The notes under the pieces: generated by a model
Told to the model about the DNA's origin: nothing
Databases searched by the model: none
What the model saw: the letters and a program-made list of their open reading frames with translations, nothing else
Made by a program: the position numbers and the translations under genes
Part shown: positions 1 to 6,815 of the stretch, piece after piece
How positions within the stretch are numbered: the first letter of the stretch is position 1
Layout of the letters: each line of letters opens with the position of its first letter
DNA from: Prevotellaceae bacterium UBA6858
GTDB taxonomy: Bacteria > Bacteroidota > Bacteroidia > Bacteroidales > Bacteroidaceae
Direction: 5' to 3'
Assembly: GCA_002451695.1 (NCBI GenBank)
Contig: DKDC01000007.1
Location: 253-17,146, forward strand
Length of the DNA stretch: 16,894 bases

Positions 1-480
1 AATTTCAGCTAATCACAACATGAACAGGATAACAGAATGGCTGCGCCGAGTTGTTGATTACCTTACAAAGGTAAGAAAATTTCAGCTAATCACAACACAT
101 GAAAGATAGTCGTTTTAACGTATTTAGTTGTTGATTACCTTACAAAGGTAAGAAAATTTCAGCTAATCACAACTGAAGTTCACGCAGAATGACTATACGA
201 ATGGTTGTTGATTACCTTACAAAGGTAAGAAAATTTCAGCTAATCACAACCTACCACCGGTTGGAGTGGTACAATATCCGTTGTTGATTACCTTACAAAG
301 GTAAGAAAATTTCAGCTAATCACAACCTATGGCACGCCCTCTTTGATTTAGCGAATGTTGTTGATTACCTTACAAAGGTAAGAAAATTTCAGCTAATCAC
401 AACTCTCCTTAACCGCAATACAAAGTTAAAAAAGTTGTTGATTACCTTACAAAGGTAAGAAAATTTCAGCTAATCACAAC
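1..480 (-). CRISPR. CRISPR array, 47-bp repeats (type II-C-like), left end outside the window
   Basis: Six full identical repeats lie at 50-96, 127-173, 204-250, 280-326, 357-403 and 434-480, plus the last 19 bases of another at 1-19. On the plus strand the repeat begins GTTGTTGATTACC and ends TAATCACAAC, with a perfect 7-bp inverted repeat TTACCTT/AAGGTAA inside. The six spacers (20-49, 97-126, 174-203, 251-279, 327-356, 404-433) are 30 bp, one 29 bp, and unrelated to each other. A 47-bp repeat with ~30-bp spacers is characteristic of Bacteroidetes type II-C (Cas9) arrays. Read on the minus strand the repeat starts GTTGTGATTAGC and has TACCTTTG at positions 24-31, the layout I recall for the Bacteroides fragilis II-C repeat, so crRNA is probably read leftward. 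No cas gene or tracrRNA is visible; they would lie left of base 1 or elsewhere. There is no repeat decay at the right end. Confidence 0.97.
450..479 (-). promoter_or_regulatory. Repeat-internal promoter (one per CRISPR repeat)
   Basis: On the minus strand each repeat contains TTG (repeat positions 2-4), 19 bases, then TACCTTTG (24-31). This fits the Bacteroidetes promoter consensus of a -33 TTG/TTTG and a -7 TAnnTTTG separated by 19-21 bp. In the last repeat the boxes are at 477-479 and 450-457. Equivalent -7 boxes are at 66-73, 143-150, 220-227, 296-303 and 373-380. Transcription would begin in the last ~10 bases of the repeat and run into the spacer. Repeat-borne promoters are established for the II-C systems of Neisseria and Campylobacter; activity here is inferred. 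Confidence 0.6.
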
Positions 481-489
481 AGATGCGGC

Positions 490-957
490 TTAAAAGTCGG
501 GAAGTCCGTTTGGTGTCGGATATTTGTCGCCGGAAAGCGGCACCCATTTGATGCCTGTTGCTTCTTCGTAGCTTTGGGGAATGTGCCCGTTGCGGTCTTG
601 GGGTATGAACACAATGATATTTTGGCGGAACTCTGTCAAGTAGGGCAATACGTATGTCATGCAGCAGGCTTCCTTTTCCCCATAGCGGTAGATGTGGAAT
701 GTGCATAGCTTTTTCTTGTTCCGCAGCGACTTCACGATAATGCATGGCTCACCCATGAATTTCGTCATAATACGCTCGGCATCCTGTTTCTCCGCTTTTC
801 TTTTTTGCCGGTTTTCGAAAAAATCCGTTATATAGCACAGAGCAATGATTGCTGCTATAAAAAGAATGACAAATATCCAAAAATAATTGCCGAAAATGGC
901 ATACATGAAAATTATGGGTATTACCCAGGACGCTATTTTAATAATCCAGGAAAGCAT
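490..957 (-). CDS. Small two-helix membrane protein of unknown function beside the CRISPR array
   Basis: This 155-residue protein is not a family I recognise. Two hydrophobic helices (about residues 3-20 and 23-45, rich in Ile, Phe and Trp) are followed by a basic, charged stretch (about 48-65) and a soluble C-terminal half with several cysteines, ending NGLPDF. The topology suggests a membrane-anchored cytoplasmic domain. I chose the ATG at 955-957. A longer frame reaches a TTG at 988-990, but that codon lies inside a TATCTTTG -7 box (988-995), so transcription should start downstream of it. The stop codon is 9 bp from the last CRISPR repeat, with no terminator between, so its mRNA should run into the array on the proposed crRNA strand. 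The gene is more AT-rich than the operons to its right. Membrane accessory proteins of other CRISPR types exist (Csx27/Csx28 with Cas13b), but I see no similarity that would justify that name. Confidence 0.75.
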   Translation of the reverse strand: MLSWIIKIASWVIPIIFMYAIFGNYFWIFVILFIAAIIALCYITDFFENRQKRKAEKQDAERIMTKFMGEPCIIVKSLRNKKKLCTFHIYRYGEKEACCMTYVLPYLTEFRQNIIVFIPQDRNGHIPQSYEEATGIKWVPLSGDKYPTPNGLPDF

Positions 958-987
958 GGTGCAGAGAGTTTGGATGTAGTGCTGCTG

Positions 988-995
988 CAAAGATA
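988..995 (-). promoter_or_regulatory. -7 box for the 490-957 membrane protein gene
   Basis: The minus strand reads TATCTTTG, an exact TAnnTTTG match. With a start site about 7 bases downstream (near 981) it gives a leader of about 24 bases before the ATG at 957. I see no good TTTG at the -33 position. Confidence 0.5.
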
Positions 996-1114
996 TGCTT
1001 TTTCAAAGAAATGCGGATGTTAAAGCACGAAAAAAACGGAAACATCTGTTTTGCATTATACGTTTTTCAAAAGCGCACGAATGTTCTGCATGTGGCAAAG
1101 GCGGCGTGCGGGCG

Positions 1115-1148
1115 TTTGCGGGCGGTTTGGGAAAACTGTGTAATTTTG
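1115..1148 (+). promoter_or_regulatory. Candidate promoter for the epimerase-ThrE pair
   Basis: TAATTTTG at 1141-1148 is an exact TAnnTTTG match. A TTTG at 1115-1118 lies 22 bases upstream, one base over the usual spacing. The start site would be near 1155, giving a leader of about 65 bases to the ATG at 1220. The -33 assignment is weak. Confidence 0.4.
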
Positions 1149-1219
1149 CAAAAAGAAAATGTTGCAGTCCCTTTTTCGCGGGATGGCGGATTAGGGGATG
1201 TGCGAAAACAAACAGCATA

Positions 1220-2368
1220 ATGGACAGAAGATCTTTTATCAAGGCAACGGGAACGGCTCTTGCCGCCGCAGCGGTGGGCGTTCCGGCAAACGCGGAAATG
1301 CGCGGTGCGTTTCCCGGAACAATGCGCAGGGAAAAGGCCGGCGGCGGGCTGAAACTGTCGTTCTTTCCTTACGAACTGAAGTTGCGCCACGCATTCAACC
1401 TTGCCAAGTTCAGCCGCACCACCACGCCCGACGTGCAGGTGGTGCTGGAGTATGACGGCGTGAAAGGCTACGGCGAGGCTTCCATGCCGCCGTATCTCGG
1501 CGAGAGCGTGGACAGCGTTACGAAGTTTTTGGGCAGTCTGGATTTGGGACAGTTCAAAGACCCTTTCAGGATAGACGACATTTTGGGCTATGTTGACAGC
1601 GTTGCCCCGAAGAACTCCGCAGCCAAGGCTTCTGTGGACATTGCGCTTCATGACCTGCTTGGCAAACTGATGGGGCAGCCTTGGTACAAGATTTGGGGAC
1701 TTTCGCCCGAAAAAGCTCCCTGCACCTCGTTCACCATAGGCATTGACAAGCCCGACGTGGTGAGGCAGAAAGTGGAGGAGGCGCGCCCGTACAAGATCCT
1801 TAAGGTGAAAATGGGACTGGACAACGACCGCGAGACGGTGGAGATTATACGTTCCATGACCGACGTGCCGATTTGCGTTGACGTGAACCAGGGGTGGAAC
1901 GACCGTGAGCAGGCTTTGCGCATGATTGACTGGCTGGCGGAGAAAAACTGCCTGTTTGTGGAGCAGCCCATGCCCAAGGAGAGGTTTGACGATATGGTGT
2001 GGCTCAAGAGCCGCAGCTCTCTGCCGCTTATTGCCGACGAGGCGTTCCAGCGCATCGGCGACATAACGCGCCTTGCCGAGGCCTACGATGGGATAAACAT
2101 AAAGCTGATGAAAAGCACCGGCTTGCACGAGGCGTACAAGATGGTTGTGCTTGCAAGGGCGTTGGGAATGAAGGTGATGCTCGGCTGCATGACGGAGACT
2201 TCGTGCGCTGTGAGCGCGGCAGCGCAGCTTGCCCCGCTGGTGGACTTTGCCGATCTTGACGGGAATCTGCTTATAGCCAACGACCGCTTTGACGGAATGA
2301 AGATTGTTGACGGAAAGGTTACGCTTGCCGACAAGCCCGGCATTGGGGTTACGCTTATAAAGAAATAA
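1220..2368 (+). CDS. L-Ala-D/L-Glu epimerase (enolase superfamily) with Tat signal peptide
   Basis: This 382-residue enzyme belongs to the muconate-lactonizing branch of the enolase superfamily. It probably epimerises L-Ala-D-Glu, a murein peptide fragment, to L-Ala-L-Glu. The visible active site is complete: catalytic lysines K195/K197 (motif KVKMG) and K295 (IKLMKSTG), and metal ligands D221 (DVNQGW), E248 (VEQP) and D273 (ADEAF), in the order and spacing of E. coli YcjG. The N-terminus MDRRSFIK, followed by an Ala-rich stretch ending PANA, is a twin-arginine signal, so the enzyme should act in the periplasm rather than in the cytosol like YcjG. I chose the ATG at 1220 because it begins this signal; the frame is open upstream to 995, but that part looks non-coding. 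An exporter gene follows after 9 bp. Dipeptide specificity is inferred from the family; other dipeptides are possible. Confidence 0.88.
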   Translation: MDRRSFIKATGTALAAAAVGVPANAEMRGAFPGTMRREKAGGGLKLSFFPYELKLRHAFNLAKFSRTTTPDVQVVLEYDGVKGYGEASMPPYLGESVDSVTKFLGSLDLGQFKDPFRIDDILGYVDSVAPKNSAAKASVDIALHDLLGKLMGQPWYKIWGLSPEKAPCTSFTIGIDKPDVVRQKVEEARPYKILKVKMGLDNDRETVEIIRSMTDVPICVDVNQGWNDREQALRMIDWLAEKNCLFVEQPMPKERFDDMVWLKSRSSLPLIADEAFQRIGDITRLAEAYDGINIKLMKSTGLHEAYKMVVLARALGMKVMLGCMTETSCAVSAAAQLAPLVDFADLDGNLLIANDRFDGMKIVDGKVTLADKPGIGVTLIKK

Positions 2369-2377
2369 GGAAGGGCG

Positions 2378-3802
2378 ATGGCAGAAAGGGAAAACGGCAT
2401 ATTGGGGGCGGGCGAGATGCACGTGATGAGCGATGCCGAGCTTAACCACAAGCTCGACATCCTTTTGAACACAGGCTGCCTTTTGCTTGAGAGCCTTGCC
2501 GACACGAGCCGCGTGCTTCGCAACATGAAGAGGGTGGCGGCGTTTTTGGGCTTTCACGAAAAGAACCTGCACATTTCCATAAACTATGACATAATCCTTG
2601 CAAACCTCAGCGACGAGTACCATTCGTTCACAAAGTTCCGCCATTGCGAAGGACACAGCGTGAATCTTTGGGCAATAATGAAAGTGAGCAAGCTCACGTG
2701 GAACTGCATAAGGGACGACTATTCGCTTGAGCGTTACGAGGAGGAGCTTGCCGCGATACGCAACCACAAGCGCAACTACACGCCTTGGCAGGTTGCCATT
2801 GGCGGCGGTTTTGCCTGCGGCGGCTTCTGCATACAGTTCGGCTGCGACTGGACGGCGTTTTTTTACGCCTCGATAGCCGCCATTCTGGGTTTCCGCCTCA
2901 GGATGTGGCTCGGGGCGAAAAAGATGAACGCATACGTGAGCATAGCCGTGGCGGCATTTGTGTCCACAATTCTGGCATGGGGCTTCATGCTGCTGTCAAC
3001 GCATACAGGCGTGGGCTGGCTCAGAAGCGACACGCCCTATCATCCGTTCATGGCTTGCGCCCTTTACATAGTTCCCGGAGTGCCGCTGATAAACTTTGTC
3101 AGCGATATGCTCACGTCCCACGTAAAGACAGGCATTATACGCGCCGTGAACACGCTGCTCATGGTGCTTGCAATGGCTTTCGGCATTGCTTTCGCCATAA
3201 ATGTGTGCGGCGTGGACAACTTTGTTAAGGATCTTCCGATGATTCCCCACCACGAATATTGGGAATACACCATTGCTGCGGCTATTTCGGCAATGGGCTT
3301 CTCGATGATTTTCAACTGTCCGCCCCGCCTTTTGTGGGCGGTGGCATTGGGCGGAATAATTGCCGTATGCACGAGAAACTTCGTGAACCTCGGCCCCAGC
3401 ACCCACAATATTGGCCTTGACCAGGGTGCGGTTATAGGCTCGTTTGTAGGTTCGTCGGTTATAAGCATAATATGCACGCGCATGATGCACGTGGTTCACG
3501 CGCCCCACCAGTGCATTTCAATCCCGAGCGTGATACCTATGATTCCCGGTGTGCTGATGTACCGCGCCCTTTTCGCCTTTATCGACATGCACGGCATAGT
3601 TGGTGAGGTAACGGTGGCAATGACAAACATGATAAACGCCTCGCTGATAATTTTGTTCATAAGCCTTGGCGTGGCCATTCCCAATGTGTTTTTCCGCAAG
3701 ATGATAGCCCCCAAAAGGGAACAGAAGATGCTCGACCTTATACTGCAACGCCGCATGAAGCATAGCGGGGTGTTTGCCGGTGGAGGGGCAAATCCCAAAT
3801 AG
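2378..3802 (+). CDS. Threonine/serine exporter family protein (ThrE-like)
   Basis: This 474-residue inner-membrane protein has the two-part ThrE architecture: an N-terminal DUF1212 domain (about 20-290) with a soluble start followed by helices, and a C-terminal DUF3815/ThrE_2 domain (about 305-455). Family-typical segments are the stretch around LLNTGCLLLESLADTSRVLR, PGVPLINFVSDML at the end of the first domain, and IPSVIPMIPGVLMYRAL in the second. I estimate about ten membrane helices. The family exports threonine, serine and some other small metabolites using the membrane potential. Both halves are fused in one chain, whereas many bacteria split them into two genes. An AAGGAAGGG ribosome binding site overlaps the end of the epimerase gene, so the two are co-transcribed. 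Internal starts at residues 15 and 18 are possible. The true substrate is unknown; a product of dipeptide turnover would suit the context. Confidence 0.85.
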   Translation: MAERENGILGAGEMHVMSDAELNHKLDILLNTGCLLLESLADTSRVLRNMKRVAAFLGFHEKNLHISINYDIILANLSDEYHSFTKFRHCEGHSVNLWAIMKVSKLTWNCIRDDYSLERYEEELAAIRNHKRNYTPWQVAIGGGFACGGFCIQFGCDWTAFFYASIAAILGFRLRMWLGAKKMNAYVSIAVAAFVSTILAWGFMLLSTHTGVGWLRSDTPYHPFMACALYIVPGVPLINFVSDMLTSHVKTGIIRAVNTLLMVLAMAFGIAFAINVCGVDNFVKDLPMIPHHEYWEYTIAAAISAMGFSMIFNCPPRLLWAVALGGIIAVCTRNFVNLGPSTHNIGLDQGAVIGSFVGSSVISIICTRMMHVVHAPHQCISIPSVIPMIPGVLMYRALFAFIDMHGIVGEVTVAMTNMINASLIILFISLGVAIPNVFFRKMIAPKREQKMLDLILQRRMKHSGVFAGGGANPK

Positions 3803-3829
3803 TGTATGTGGCATTAAATTTAAGAAGAT

Positions 3830-3873
3830 AAAACAATGCGGCGGAAACAAAAAGACTTCCGCCGCATTGTTTT
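3830..3873. terminator. Bidirectional hairpin terminator between convergent genes
   Basis: A perfect 17-bp stem pairs 3830-3846 (with AACAATGCGGCGGAA) and 3857-3873, around a 10-base loop. It is flanked by an A run on the left and a T run on the right, so it can terminate the plus-strand epimerase-ThrE transcript and the minus-strand flavin reductase transcript. It ends directly at the stop codon of the latter. Confidence 0.9.
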
Positions 3874-4446
3874 TTATTTCAACTTTTTGCCGTCTGTGAA
3901 GGCGTTTCCCACCTTGCGCCCCAACTGTATGTAGTTGTCGTGGGTGGGGTCGAAGGTTATGAGGTTCATTTTTTCGATGTCCGGCTTTCCGCCTTCGGCA
4001 AGGTATTGCTCATTGCAGAGAACGTTCACCACCTCGGCTATTATGTAATACCCTGTCTTCGTTTCGTTGAGCTTCTCTTTTATCCTGCATTCCATAGTCA
4101 TGGGGAAGCACGTGAACACTGGGGCGTTTACGTTTTCGGCTTTCACGGCTTTCCAGCCGGTTTTCTGCATTTTTCCCTTGTCCTTGTTCGCGCTTACAAT
4201 GCCGACAAAATCAGATGCAACAAGTGTCTCTGTGGTTGCAAACGCCACGGTGAAATCCCCGCAACGGTTAAGATTCTCGGTTGTGGCGTGCGCACCCATC
4301 GAAATCATAATTTCGTGGAAGTCCCATGTCCCTGCCCATGCGGCGTTCATTGCGTTTGGCTGGTTGTCTTGGCTGTATGTGCCGATAATCAGCACAGGCT
4401 GTGGCATAAGCCATGCCTTTTGTCCGAAGCTTTTCATATTTTCCAT
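3874..4446 (-). CDS. Flavin reductase-like FMN-binding protein (flavoredoxin type)
   Basis: This 190-residue cytosolic protein matches the flavin reductase-like domain (FMN-binding split barrel). The typical opening PQPVLIIGTYSQDNQPNAMN (residues 16-35) is followed by AAWAGTWDF, TENLNRCGDFTVAF and DFVGIVSANKDKGK. The C-terminal segment EKMNLITFDPTHDNYIQLG is common in the anaerobe 'flavoredoxin' group. Such proteins bind FMN and pass electrons to partner proteins or reduce free flavin; the partner here is unknown. It stands alone, convergent to the ThrE gene and divergent from the SLC13 transporter. The start could be M1 (4446) or M4 (4437): an AAGGAA at 4448-4453 is only 1 base from M1 but 10 bases from M4, so M4 is a real alternative. 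Confidence 0.88.
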   Translation of the reverse strand: MENMKSFGQKAWLMPQPVLIIGTYSQDNQPNAMNAAWAGTWDFHEIMISMGAHATTENLNRCGDFTVAFATTETLVASDFVGIVSANKDKGKMQKTGWKAVKAENVNAPVFTCFPMTMECRIKEKLNETKTGYYIIAEVVNVLCNEQYLAEGGKPDIEKMNLITFDPTHDNYIQLGRKVGNAFTDGKKLK

Positions 4447-4481
4447 ATTCCTTATGAGTTTGAGTTTGCCGTGGATTATGG

Positions 4482-4489
4482 CAAATATA
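4482..4489 (-). promoter_or_regulatory. -7 box for the flavin reductase gene
   Basis: The minus strand reads TATATTTG, an exact TAnnTTTG match. It implies a start near 4475 and a leader of about 30 bases containing AAGGAA. The -33 region is poor. Confidence 0.5.
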
Positions 4490-4540
4490 GCAAGTTTCCG
4501 TGTTACCTTGCACCGGCAGGTGGGGTAAAAAACGCATTCT

Positions 4541-4633
4541 GATGTTTCCGCGAAAACTGTATGCTGAAAACGCAGAAACTACATCAGACGTAGAAAAAAT
4601 TAAGTCTGATGTAGTTTTTCCTACATAGGACAT
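4541..4633. repeat. 21-bp-period repeat cluster A, with 14-bp inverted repeat
   Basis: Four degenerate units of the form AAAAACTACATCAGA have their central C/T at 4557, 4579, 4600 and 4621, giving spacings of 22, 21 and 21 bp. Two half-units form a perfect 14-bp inverted repeat: AAACTACATCAGAC at 4576-4589 and its complement at 4604-4617. The cluster is preceded by GATGTTTCCGC (4541-4551). The same 11-mer and the same 14-mer recur at 16794-16804 and 16865-16878. The cluster lies between the divergent flavin reductase and SLC13 genes. Without a following T run on a transcript it does not look like an ordinary terminator. Function unknown. Confidence 0.7.
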
Positions 4634-4830
4634 AATTTCCGGCTTTGTAAATATTTGAACGCCAACAAAATATGCAAAACCAAAAGCATGGGATAAAATA
4701 TTGCTAATCTGCGGGTTATGGAAATTGCGAAAAGTTTGCCGGTTTGTGTGATGCGCCGTGGTTTGCAAGACAAGCATTTCAATATGTCAAGTCCTGTTGG
4801 GGAAATGTGCCGAAAAGCCTGTCGGCGCAC
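4634..4830. other. Intergenic stretch with no recognised gene
   Basis: This is the middle of the 506-bp divergent region 4447-4952. Open frames here are short or run antisense into neighbouring genes, and none has a credible start. I see no tRNA, no further 21-bp units and no exact TAnnTTTG box. The region becomes GC-richer towards the SLC13 leader. Confidence 0.5.
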
Positions 4831-4859
4831 TTGGGAAAAGCATAAAATCCGTATCTTTA
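4831..4859 (+). promoter_or_regulatory. Candidate promoter for the SLC13 transporter operon
   Basis: TTG at 4831-4833, 18 bases, then TATCTTTA at 4852-4859 (7 of 8 positions of the TAnnTTTG box, one base short in spacing). The start site would fall near 4866, just before the hairpin at 4868. Confidence 0.4.
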
Positions 4860-4867
4860 TAAACCGA

Positions 4868-4921
4868 AAGTCCCGCAGTCTGTTTGCGCCTGTGTGGCGC
4901 GGTGCAGTCTTTTGCGGACTT
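4868..4921 (+). promoter_or_regulatory. Structured 5' leader of the SLC13 transporter mRNA
   Basis: An outer stem pairs 4868-4877 with 4913-4921 (9 bp, one bulged C). An inner hairpin pairs GCGCC at 4886-4890 with GGCGC at 4896-4900, extended by two U-G pairs. The structure begins where the predicted transcript starts and ends 31 bases before the ATG. It could be a stabilising or regulatory leader; I do not recognise a riboswitch class. Confidence 0.4.
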
Positions 4922-4952
4922 AGGATTGGTGTATTATGTAAAAAACAAGTAT

Positions 4953-6785
4953 ATGACTGTTACCCTCATTGTTTTGGCTGCCACAGTGCTGATGTTCATA
5001 ATCGGGAAGGTGCGCTCGGATGTTGTCGCGCTTTGCGGACTGTGTGCGCTGTTGCTGTTTGGAATACTCACTCCCCAGGAGGCTTTCTCGGGATTTTCGT
5101 CCACGGTGGTGATAATGATGGTGGGGCTTTTCGTTGTTGGCGGAGCGATATTCCAGACGGGGTTGGCAAAGGCGGCGAGCGGGCGCATAATGAAACTTGC
5201 CGGAGGGAGCGACACCGCGCTGTTCCTGCTTGTGGTGGTTGTAACGTCTGTGATAGGGGCGTTTGTCAGCAATACTGGCACAGTTGCGCTGATGATGCCG
5301 ATTGTCGTAAGTATGGCAGTCAAGGCGGGCACGCATCCGGCGCGGCTGCTTATGCCTTTGGCCTTTGCGAGCAGCATGGGGGGGATGCTGACCCTCATCG
5401 GAACACCGCCCAACCTTGTTATACAAGACGTGCTGACGGGCGCGGGCTTTGAGCCGCTGAAGTTTTTCTCGTTCCTGCCTGTGGGGGCGGTTTGCGTGGC
5501 TGTGGGCATAATAGTTATGCTGCCGCTGTGCCGCCTGTTCCTGAACAAAAAGAAAAAGGATGACGGCGGACGCGAGGGCAAAGGCAAGACGCTTGACGAA
5601 CTTGCCGAGGAATACAGGCTCAACAACGGCGTGAGCCGGTATCTCATAACCAAGGCTTCTTCGGTAAGGGGCAAGAGCGTTGCCGAACTCGACTTGAGAA
5701 ACCGTTACGGACTTTCAATACTCGAAATACGCAATGAAAGGGCAGACCGCAGCGGACTGATACGCAATGTAACGCAAAGCATTGCTAGTCCGGAGCGTGT
5801 GCTTGAGGTTGACGACATAATATACATCCTCGGCGACAAGGAAAAGTCTGTGGCTTTCGCAAAGCAGGGCGGACTGAAGAAACTTGACAACAACAACATC
5901 GACTTTTACGATTTGGGAATTGCCGAAATAGTGCTTATGCCCGAATCAAGGCTTATAGGGGTGAGTGTGAGGAACTCCGGCTTCCGCGAACGGTATAACA
6001 TAAACGTGCTGGGCATAAGGCGCAACAAAGATTACCTTATGGACAATCTTCCCGAGCAGAAGCTGCATTCCGGCGACGTTTTGCTGGTGCAGGGCAAGTG
6101 GGAGAACATAAGCCGCCTTGACAACGAGGAGAGCGACTGGGTGGTTCTGGGACAGCCTGCAAAAAAGGCGCAGCAGGTGATACTAAACTACAAGGCCCCC
6201 ATTGCGGCGGTTATAATGCTGCTTATGGTCATGGCGATGGTGTTCGACTTCATTCCCATCGCCCCTGTTACGGCCGTAACGGTGGCGGCTTTGCTGATGG
6301 TGCTTTGCGGATGCTTCAGAAATGTGGAGGCGGCATACAAGACAATAAACTGGGAGAGCATAATACTTATTGCCGCCATGATGCCCATGTCGGTGGCTTT
6401 GGAAAAGACAGGCACTTCGGCGCTGATTTCCCATTCGCTCGTCTCGGCTCTCGGGGCGGCAGGACCTACGGCGTTGCTTTGCGGGCTGTATTTCACGACC
6501 TCGCTGCTCACCATGTTCATAAGCAACACAGCCACGGCTGTGCTGATGGCCCCCATAGCCATGACCTCGGCTGTGGAGATAGGCGCGAGCCCTTACCCGT
6601 TCCTTTTCGCGGTAACGCTCGGGGCGAGCATGTGCTTCGCTTCGCCGTTTGCAACGCCGCCCAACGCGCTTGTGATGCACGCCGGCGAATACACCTTTGC
6701 CGACTACATAAAGGTGGGGCTGCCTTTGCAGATTATAATGGGAGTGGTTATGACTTTCGTGCTGCCGCTGCTGTTCCCATTTTAG
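4953..6785 (+). CDS. SLC13/DASS-family transporter with two RCK_C domains
   Basis: This 610-residue inner-membrane protein has a split transporter core of the SLC13 (divalent anion:sodium symporter)/ArsB superfamily interrupted by two cytosolic TrkA-C (RCK_C) domains. Helices fill residues 1-180 and about 410-610. Each half carries the signature re-entrant motif, SNTGTVALMMPIV from S106 and SNTATAVLMAPIA near 522. The RCK_C domains lie at roughly 228-310 and 324-405 and usually bind small ligands that gate transport. Candidate substrates are sulfate, citrate or C4-dicarboxylates; the sequence alone does not decide. I chose the ATG at 4953, which places the first helix at the N-terminus. The frame is open back to 4884, but the extra codons would overlap the leader hairpin. 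An FMN-binding protein gene follows after about 30 bp and is likely co-transcribed. Confidence 0.87.
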   Translation: MTVTLIVLAATVLMFIIGKVRSDVVALCGLCALLLFGILTPQEAFSGFSSTVVIMMVGLFVVGGAIFQTGLAKAASGRIMKLAGGSDTALFLLVVVVTSVIGAFVSNTGTVALMMPIVVSMAVKAGTHPARLLMPLAFASSMGGMLTLIGTPPNLVIQDVLTGAGFEPLKFFSFLPVGAVCVAVGIIVMLPLCRLFLNKKKKDDGGREGKGKTLDELAEEYRLNNGVSRYLITKASSVRGKSVAELDLRNRYGLSILEIRNERADRSGLIRNVTQSIASPERVLEVDDIIYILGDKEKSVAFAKQGGLKKLDNNNIDFYDLGIAEIVLMPESRLIGVSVRNSGFRERYNINVLGIRRNKDYLMDNLPEQKLHSGDVLLVQGKWENISRLDNEESDWVVLGQPAKKAQQVILNYKAPIAAVIMLLMVMAMVFDFIPIAPVTAVTVAALLMVLCGCFRNVEAAYKTINWESIILIAAMMPMSVALEKTGTSALISHSLVSALGAAGPTALLCGLYFTTSLLTMFISNTATAVLMAPIAMTSAVEIGASPYPFLFAVTLGASMCFASPFATPPNALVMHAGEYTFADYIKVGLPLQIIMGVVMTFVLPLLFPF

Positions 6786-6815
6786 GATAGTGTGATATAA
6801 TAAGGAGAAATGAAG

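Noticed and set aside
958..990. TTG start for the 490-957 membrane protein
   Set aside because: The TTG is part of the TATCTTTG promoter box, so it would lie upstream of the predicted transcript start.
995..1219. N-terminal extension of the epimerase
   Set aside because: The ATG at 1220 begins a proper Tat signal. Upstream codons are Lys- and Cys-rich, overlap the proposed promoter and would bury the signal peptide.
1067..2767. Long open frame of 566 codons on the minus strand
   Set aside because: It lies antisense to the epimerase, whose active-site residues are all intact. Its His- and Arg-rich composition is that of a shadow of GC-rich coding sequence.
4576..4617. 14-bp inverted repeat as a rho-independent terminator
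   Set aside because: It lies between divergent genes, where no transcript needs terminating, and it arises from two opposed units of the 21-bp repeat family. A short T run follows it on the plus strand, so it is not fully excluded.
4268..4777. Minus-strand frame overlapping the flavin reductase start
   Set aside because: It shares sequence in a different frame with the flavin reductase gene and only crosses the repeat cluster by chance.
4718..5452. Plus-strand frame of 244 codons
   Set aside because: It is out of frame with the SLC13 transporter, has a Cys/Arg/Gly-rich shadow composition and no domain.
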